Part shown: piece after piece, positions 57,421 through 64,000 of the stretch | Layout of the letters: each line of letters opens with the position of its first letter | Position numbering within the stretch: position 1 is the first letter of the stretch | Assembly (NCBI GenBank): GCA_001247695.2 | Contig: LGRX02029058.1 | Span: 23,591-87,590 of the forward strand | Reading direction: 5' to 3' | Length of the DNA: 64,000 nt | From: Cymbomonas tetramitiformis | Lineage: Eukaryota > Chlorophyta > Pyramimonadophyceae > Pyramimonadales > Pyramimonadaceae | Program-made: the position numbers and the translations under genes | The notes under the pieces: model-generated | What the model saw: only the letters and a program-made list of their open reading frames with translations | Database searches by the model: none | Told to the model about the DNA's origin: nothing

Positions 57421-57633
57421 CTGTCGCAAACGCGTGCATATGATGGTACAATCTCGGAATCGAACGAACTTAACACTCGCGACTGATCATAAGCATCGTT
57501 AATATCCACTGGTGTCGGTAACTGATCGAGCAATTCTCAACACAGCATAAGATCGTAGAGCTACAAAATTTTTAAAATTCTGATACCCTGATATCGAACG
57601 CTGAACTCTTACATGCAAGCCCAGATTCCAACA
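57421..57633 (-). repeat. LTR fragment, copy 1 (213 bp)
   Basis: Near-identical to 58161-58373. On the minus strand it begins TGTTGGAATCTGGGCTTGCA, the same as the LTR start next to the polypurine tract of the large element. Probably a partial or solo LTR. Confidence 0.8.
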
Positions 57634-58160
57634 TGAAAAAGTATGAAAACAGCAGTAAAATGTATCCGTCAAAATTGATATTATATCACAAAATACGAAT
57701 TATTGTGTGTACAAAAGCTGTGAGCAGAACTGTCTTAGCACTCTAGCACTGGCACGCGAACAGCCACCTAGTACTTGCGAAGGCAAAACAATAATGAGTC
57801 CACTAGCCTGACCTTCGGTCAGAGTCTACTTATATCTCAATGCCCTGTCACATTTCCCAAAACTGTAACGGGTTCTAGCCCTTAAATCTTCATCTGGCCA
57901 ATAGAAAGTCATTATTCCATGCCAGCTCTAACAATGTTACCGTTCACCGCATTCTGACTGACACGTCAGCGGCAAAGGAGTCACTGCCATCTTCGTCTTA
58001 TCATTCCCTGGTCACTTGATGGTGACCATATCTTCTCTGACAAGTCTGCATCTCACAGATGGTCATCTTCGTAAAGCCTGTCATGCTGTCACCACTGTCA
58101 TGCGTGTCACCAGCTGAACAAACCCGGCGCGGTACCATGAAAAGCCGGCGTTTGTTACAG

Positions 58161-58373
58161 CTGTCGCAAACGCGTGCATATGATGGTACAATCTCGGAAT
58201 CGAACGAACTTAACACTCGCGACTGATCATAAGCATCATTAATATCCACTGGTGCCGGTAACTGATCGAGCAATTCTCAACACAGCATAAGATCGTAGAG
58301 CTACAAAATTTTTAAAATTCTGATACCCTGATATCGAACGCTGAACTCTTACATGCAAGCCCAGATTCCAACA
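58161..58373 (-). repeat. Start of the 3' LTR of the large Ty3/gypsy element
   Basis: The LTR start TGTTGGAATC on the minus strand directly follows a polypurine tract (AGATGGGGGA, 58374-58383). The LTR continues below 58161 but its other end is not defined. A second copy of these 213 bp lies 740 bp away at 57421-57633. Confidence 0.75.
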
Positions 58374-58410
58374 TCCCCCATCTGTAGCTGCTGCGTGCAG
58401 TAGCACAGAC

Positions 58411-58865
58411 TCAAATGTGGGCTTGTTCAGCATACTGGGTCGTATCACCATCTGCCATGAACTTGCCCAAACTGAAAGTGAACATACCAATGCCTTCACC
58501 TTCTCCACCTTGTAACATTCTGGCTCTGACCAGTGGATTCTTGAACACCAAGACCCACATACACCTGCGGCCAATAGGTCCATGTTCCAGATGCCCAATC
58601 ACATGCAAGCGTCCTGTCTGACTCAATCGTCTGAAGTACGCAGCCCTGCTCTCGGTCATGTCTGTTAAATAGTAAGATGGAACGTGGACACATGCCACCA
58701 CACGACTGGCCATTACTGCCAACGGAAACGCGATATCCAGCGCTGCGAACCAAGGCGAAGTCACCACTGCGTCACAGACACCATACTTCTCCTTCCATAT
58801 GCGATAGTTACCCGGCTGAAGTGCGTCATGCGCCTCAGTGTCTATTGGGCGCACCTTACGGTGGG
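58411..58865 (-). pseudogene. Displaced C-terminal half of the second methyltransferase-like domain
   Basis: Continues the polyprotein after the insertion: DALQPGNYRIWKEKYG, then VCDAVVTSPWFAALDIAF, where SPWF replaces the (D/N)PP(Y/F) catalytic motif, then ACVHVPSYYLTD and MWVLVFKNP. Together with DPWAGTGVI at the end of the upstream part, this has the order of an amino-methyltransferase (motif I before motif IV). It ends at a TGA or frame end at 58411, close to the polypurine tract, so it is the polyprotein C-terminus. It cannot be translated in one piece in this copy. Confidence 0.75.
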
Positions 58866-59507
58866 TTAACCCACCGTAAGAGGTTTTCGGAAACCGCATG
58901 CTGGTGCTAGCATATTGTGACAACTTGGCAAACCCATGCTTTTTTACACACCTTAGGGGTTATATTAATGCATAGACTTGCAAAAAATACGCGACATATC
59001 GTATAGGTGTGTCTTATATACGCCCTAGTACCAAGGGGTCAAGCAGAAAAATGCCCCAAATCCTTACGGTGGGTTAACCCATTTTTTCATCTATGGGTAG
59101 ATTTTAAGAACGCAGATCGCATCTGGAACATGCATATTAGAATTTTTCTATCATCTATGACACCTAGGGAACCTCTCTTAGATGGGGTTCAGTTATCATC
59201 TGATTATAGACGGAATTCTGAGGCGGTTTACACGAGGGGGTATGGCTTGAAAAATGCAGTGAATATGTATTTTTCAGGGTGTTTCGTTGTTTTCGCTTGC
59301 GGTGGCAAGTTTTTTCTACCCTGTCGGCGATCTAGCGGTATATTTTCCATTTCACATGGTGGATATGAGTCTAAAGGCAATGTGTGTCACGTGTATGACC
59401 CGATATAGTGCTTCAGAATGATAATAAATAGCTAAGACCTTAGGGTATGGTTAACCCACCGTAACGCCTCGTTACGGTGGGTTACCCCACCGTATCCCCA
59501 ATAGACA
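58839..59507. mobile_element. Palindrome-ended insertion in the polyprotein
   Basis: TGTCTATTGGG (58839-58849) and its exact complement (59497-59507) face each other across the insert. Inside are a perfect 26-bp palindrome CTTACGGTGGGTT...AAG (58855-58880), a half copy at 59067-59084, and an inverted pair at 59449-59465 and 59471-59487 with a 5-bp loop. A 133-codon plus-strand frame (59007-59408) has no recognised domain. Probably a small non-autonomous element; the exact ends and target duplication are unclear because the end word also lies in the coding sequence. Confidence 0.6.
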
Positions 59508-62500
59508 TCAGACCAACCCAACTGAGAGTTCCAGTCATTGTTCATGAATCTCAACTGCGGCCATTGCTCTACCATCACCTCACTGATGACCCCAGTGCCT
59601 GCCCACGGGTCCCACACGCCATCGACGGACTTCCAGTCCACCTCTGTCGCCGAACGCCTCACCTCAGAGGGCACTGTGATAACCAGTTCAAGCCCCCACT
59701 GCAGCGCGCTAGCTTCTCTCACCTGAGCCTTAGTCATGTGTCTCAGCTCTCCTCGTCTTTCAACTTCTTCTTCAGCCAACGCAGGCATAAGAGGTGCATC
59801 CCTCAGATGCCTTGCCATGGCCTTCTGTTCCCGATATTTCTTGCTCAGCACCGTGCGATGCCCCTCATTCCAATGCCCTGGCATGAAGATCTGCACAGCC
59901 TCAGAGAGCTTGTCCTGTCTTCCCCAATCAATCTGATCTGGCATGCCCAAGAACATGTCCTCCTCCTTCAACAGCATCTCCCTTGATGAAATGGCATGCC
60001 AAGGCTGAAACTTGTTTCCCTTCACCACCCGACGAGGACCCACGTCTGCTGGCAACAGGCGCATCTCCGCCGACAGCTTCTCATTCAATTGCTGCTCCTT
60101 CATGCCCAGTCTGTCCTCTAGGGCACCAGAGCTCTCGTCTTTCTGGGTCTGCACCTCAGCATTGGCGGCTTGCATCCCCGTGCCTGAGCACCTGGGGCAT
60201 AGCCACTCGCCTTCTGGTACTCCATCCAGTGCTGGGGTCAGACACCACAAGTGGTACCCCCTGTTGCATGCGTCACACAACAGCATCTCTGCCTCCCCAT
60301 CGGTCTTCCTGCAAACTTCACATGCTAGGTGCTTACTGGGAACGGCTGCACTGCAGTCATACTGATCCTTCACCTGTAGGTGACATGGCGCGATGCTCTG
60401 CACGGTGCTCTTCTCTCTTAACTTGGTGGCGTCCTCAAGCACCACCACACCATCTCGCTGTATCTTGACCAGCTTCAGAATGGCAGATTTGGTCGCGACT
60501 TCCATGCCGCTGCGGGGCTTCTGCCTGATGTAGACGAAATCGCCCACCTTAAACTGGTGTGGACTAGGCTCATAGCCCCCACCCCTTCTCCCTTCATAAT
60601 GTAATGTATCACGATGCTGTGCGACCTCCAGGCTGCAACCGGCGTGTACCATCAATCGCCTCACCACCTGTGCTCTCTGGTGGAGGTCCTTGACTCTGGC
60701 ATCCTTCTCATCTTCGCCCTCAGCACCAAAATCCATGCTGGGCGCCCGTTTCAAATCAGGAGGCACTACTGCCTCTTGAGCGAACAACATGGTGAACGGC
60801 GCAACCCCCGTGGACTCCTGGCGTGCTGCATTATAGCTCAGCACTAGTGGCCAGAGCTGCTCATCCCACTCATAATCGAGACCCTTCTCCAAGGCAAGCT
60901 TCTTAAAGCAGAACTTCATAGTGCGTACCACTCTCTCGGTCAGCCCATTGCCTTCTGGTGAGTCTGGCGAGGTGACCCGCCGGTCGATCAGACAGTCTCT
61001 GCATAGCTGCTTGAACTCGCCTTCAAACTCCTTTCCTCCATCCACTAAGCATTCTGCCGGCGCACCAAACACAGCCAGTACATGGCTGCGGAATGCCGCT
61101 GCGATGGTGCTCGCCTCCTTATCAGGAATGGGCACGCAGATTATGAACCTGGTATAGTGCTCGGTCATGATGAGCACGCGGTTGTTGCCAGACTTGGTCT
61201 CTCTCCTCGAAGGCCATGCCAAATCCAGCGACCAGCGATACATGAACGACACGATCTCAAGGGGGGATAAACATGCCTCCTCTCTCGCATAATGAGTCTT
61301 CACACGCTGACAGGTCTCACACTGGGTGACCACAGCCTCCACGTCTTTCTTCAGATCGGCCCACCAATGGCGCTGCCACAAAAGATGCTGCGTACGTCTT
61401 ATGCCCCAATGTCCAGTTCTGGAGTGGTATTCCTTTACCAGCGCAAGACGGTCAGCAGGCTTAGGTATTCTCACCTCCTTGCCTGACATGGTGACCATGT
61501 AGATCTCGTCCGTAGCCTCGTCCCATCGATGTCGTGCTGCTCGCCTCCTTACTCGGCGAACTTCCTCTTCTGGCAACCTCACTCTACCATTGGACTTCAA
61601 CCATCTAAGGCACCATGCATCATCGTGTACGTCTCGATGCTTGTGACGGTCTGACTGCTGCTCAGCCACGCTGGCCATCAGGTCCTCGAATATGGTGGTA
61701 CACGCCAACCTGGGGAGCCTCATCTCTGACTCTTTGGCAGGCGGACTCCAGGCAGGCACATCCACGCGCGCTGCTGGGGTTGCGCCCTCCTTCACGAAGT
61801 GGTTCTCATGCCTCTGACGATACTGCGCCATGGTGTAGAGCTGCCACTCGTTCTTCTTCTTCTTCTTGGTTCCAGCCTTCTGTCGCTGGGCTCCAATTCC
61901 TTCTGCGCCTTTCTGCCCTTGCGAGCACATTATCCGCAGCTTCTCCTCCCAGTCGCGATGGGTCATAGTCTTCGCCACCTGCTGGGTGTATGCGTTCGAA
62001 TTCTCAACCCATTCCGCCAGCAAAGCTTGCCTCTGCTGAAGGTCCGACCTCTCGTGGTCTGCCCAGTTGGTGTCTACAGCGATGGGCTGTCCTGGGGAAT
62101 TCTCCGCCTCTGGGGATTCCTTGCTGTGAGGGAGCCCCTTCCTGCTTGCTTCTGCGACTGCCATCAGCAGCTCCATTGCCCTGCGATCCATGGCCAGGCC
62201 CAGAATGCTTGCCAATTCTACGTCGTTCAGGCCATCGGCCATGCGTAGCTCACTCGCGCTGTAGCCCATGGCTCGCGTCTTCTCTTCGAGGTTCACTTCT
62301 CGAGATTCTTCCTCGGCGTCTTCGCCGTCCTGGTTGCGCACCACGGTGCCCATCCTCGCTCTTCTGAACGCTCTTGACCCTTGCGTCGCCATGATGGTGG
62401 GTAGTGCCCTCAATGGTTCTCCCACCACGTTCACCACGTAGTGAGGCGCGCGGTCTGTCCTTATCACTGGCCTGGGATGCCAGCCCTTGCATATGATTGA

Positions 62501-63892
62501 CGATACGATTCGTCCTTCTGGTCTCGCCACCTTGCTCATGACGGAGCGAAACTGGTGGCTCTGGAACAAGTTGCTCCGATACGCTCGCAATCGATGTGCG
62601 TAAGCGCCTGCTTGTGCTGCATCAAAGGACACTGGTCTACCAATGACGCTGGCAATGTACGGGAACACCTCGTCCCTGATCTTGGTTCCAGGTCTGTGCG
62701 ACAACGGAGAAACATTTTCCAGGATATAGCCTGGAGGCCTCTGCCGCTGCAGCTGCTGGAGTGTGGACAGAAGCCTGACCACTTCATAAAATAATTTGCT
62801 GTGCCTGCCATCCAGGCCTGTGAGTGTTCCAGCAGGGGAGAGATCCTGACATGGGAACCCACATACCATGACCCACTGGCGTCCTTGAAGAGCTCCTGCT
62901 CGTATGAAGTCGGCGCTGGTGGTCTCGCGCAGATCTTGGGGTAGAGCCCCAAGCTCTATTGCACGGGGCGAGATGAGGTCAGGGTATCGTCTTAGCAATG
63001 CCGTGCACCTGGCTCTGGCAACTGTCCGACTGCTCGGGGATATGTCCTGATACAGGTAGCGATCCACCTTCATCCCACTGCGGAGCAACATTTCTAGCCC
63101 AGCACATAGGCCTCCACATGGCTCGTAGCACACCACGCCCTCCTGCCGAGCTTGCGAGAAGAATCGACTGCCCAGCACCCTGGTGTCGACCTTCTCGGGC
63201 TTCAGGATGCGCTCACCTTCAAAGTACTCATTGCTGTACACCGCAGGGCTTCCCTCGCCGTGCGTGCCTCGCGTCGGCCTAACCAGGCTCAGCGCCTTCC
63301 AAGCTGCTCTGGCTAACCTTCCAGAGTCGGTCACCAGCTCGGGCAAGTCAGTGTCGAACGTGTCCCCATGATTGCATTCCAATTCCTCGTGGTAGTGCAA
63401 ATCGAACAAACGATGCACTGGTCCTGTGCCCAGCTGCTCCATGGCAGCCATCCTGCAATAGTTGGCAACCTGCACCTCTGGCGTGGCCTCCTCCCCTGGG
63501 AAGGTATCCCCAGCCAACATAAAGCACAGGTGGTCACCGAAGTCCTTCGCGTGGACTTCCCCCACGCCTGCGTGTAACGCAGTCACCTTCTCCCTTTCAT
63601 GCCTCGCTCCAGTCTCATCCGTCGTGGATGGCAGTGGGTAGCGAGACGGCACGTCAGCGTTGCTGTTCTTGGCGCCTGGCCGATACTTCACAGTGAAGTC
63701 GAACTCCTGCAAACTGATTGCCCAGCGTAGGTGTTGCCCTTGGAGATCAGCCTTCTCCATCAGGGTGGTGAGCGGTGAGTGGTCGGTCACCAAAGTGAAG
63801 TGGACTCCATGCAAGTACTGCCTCAGTGTGCGCACTGCCCATACCACTGCGAGCATCTCCCCTTTGAAGCTGGCGTACTGTCTCCCGTTTTA
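59432..63892 (-). CDS. Polyprotein: RNase H, DNA C5-methyltransferase, integrase, PHD finger
   Basis: The open frame from Met 63856 is 1,474 residues. RNase H tail 1-72 (LVTDHSPL, RPGAKNSNADVPSR). C5-cytosine methyltransferase about 235-565: PCGGLCAGLE (AdoMet site), GFPCQDLSPAG with catalytic Cys336, ENV at 380-382, QxR-type HRLRAYRSN near 421, and a C-terminal ILGLAMDRRA. Integrase about 805-1035: zinc HHCC (H811, H816, C846, C849) and catalytic D878, D939, E974. PHD finger C4HC3 at 1179-1223 (CEVC, CDAC, H1202, CPRC), a fold that reads histone H3 tails. Then about 180 residues leading to DPWAGTGVI, an AdoMet-binding motif I, after which the insertion cuts the frame. C5 methyltransferases captured by retrotransposons are known from Klebsormidium and Symbiodinium. 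Catalytic residues are intact although the element is broken elsewhere. Confidence 0.95.
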
Positions 63893-64000
63893 CTCAGAGA
63901 TCGGCTGATTGCCATACAAATGTACTCCTTTCCATCATCGTCCTTCTGGCCCAGCACTGCGCCAATGCCATAGGTGCTCCAATCGGTGTACAATATGAGG

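Larger units (their letters stand above)
58161..64000 (-). mobile_element. Ty3/gypsy-like retrotransposon with C5-methyltransferase, 3' two-thirds
   Basis: Order on the minus strand: end of reverse transcriptase (DWSTYGIGAVLGQ near 63950-63990), RNase H, C5 methyltransferase, integrase, PHD finger, a second methyltransferase-like domain, polypurine tract, LTR. The gag, protease and RT core lie beyond 64000. The copy is damaged: a frameshift near 63940, a TAA at 63890-63892, and a 0.66-kb insertion at about 58850-59496. Confidence 0.9.

Overview
This is nuclear DNA of a eukaryote, most likely a green alga. The coding content is not in long ORFs. It lies in short exons joined by GT-AG introns, plus two GC-AG introns. 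I rebuilt four host genes exon by exon, checking reading phase at every junction. They encode a histone deacetylase (minus strand, 15 exons, 374 aa), a MATE-family transporter (plus strand, 12 exons, about 547 aa), ARPC3, the p21 subunit of the Arp2/3 complex (minus strand), and a small OmpA-like peptidoglycan-binding protein (plus strand). Plastid-type MATE transporters, an OmpA-type domain, DIRS elements and a cytosine-methyltransferase-bearing retrotransposon together suggest a prasinophyte-like alga, perhaps near Pyramimonadales. That placement is inference from gene content only.

Layout. 0-2 kb: a spliced minus-strand gene with a duplicated exon and a ParB-like region. 2-5.3 kb: two tandem related ORFs with matching TATA promoters, a dispersed repeat (called R here), an 819-bp inverted-repeat element and one unidentified ORF. 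5.8-8.2 kb: a Tc1/mariner-type MITE and a decayed gene. 8-13 kb: almost gene-free, with overlapping candidate genes near 11.2-12.9 kb. 14.2-15.4 kb: OmpA-like gene. 15.5-25.3 kb: histone deacetylase, its introns swollen by minisatellites. 25.3-26.2 kb: shared divergent promoter region. 26.2-35.0 kb: MATE gene, its introns holding minisatellites and a decayed DIRS retrotransposon.

35-37 kb: a roughly 360-bp satellite. 37.4-41.3 kb: a compact unit flanked by three 51-bp near-palindromes on each side in opposite orientation, carrying a Cys/His-rich coiled-coil protein and a beta-class DNA methyltransferase. This is the best candidate for an undescribed system. 44.4-45.8 kb: ARPC3. 46.4-53.7 kb: a nest of elements comprising a G-rich foldback element, an 818-bp TRIM with a 4-bp target duplication, a gag-only LTR retrotransposon with a 5-bp duplication inserted in repeat R, and a 429-bp snapback element containing two opposed tRNA-like sequences. 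54.7-55.9 kb: a decayed Ty3/gypsy reverse transcriptase. 57.4-64 kb: the 3' two-thirds of a Ty3/gypsy-like element on the minus strand, whose polyprotein carries RNase H, a C5 cytosine methyltransferase, integrase, a PHD finger and a second methyltransferase-like domain. That last domain is split by a palindrome-ended insertion.

The host genes show no operon logic. Deacetylase and MATE are divergent across about 880 bp, and OmpA-like and deacetylase converge with only 195 bp between stop codons.
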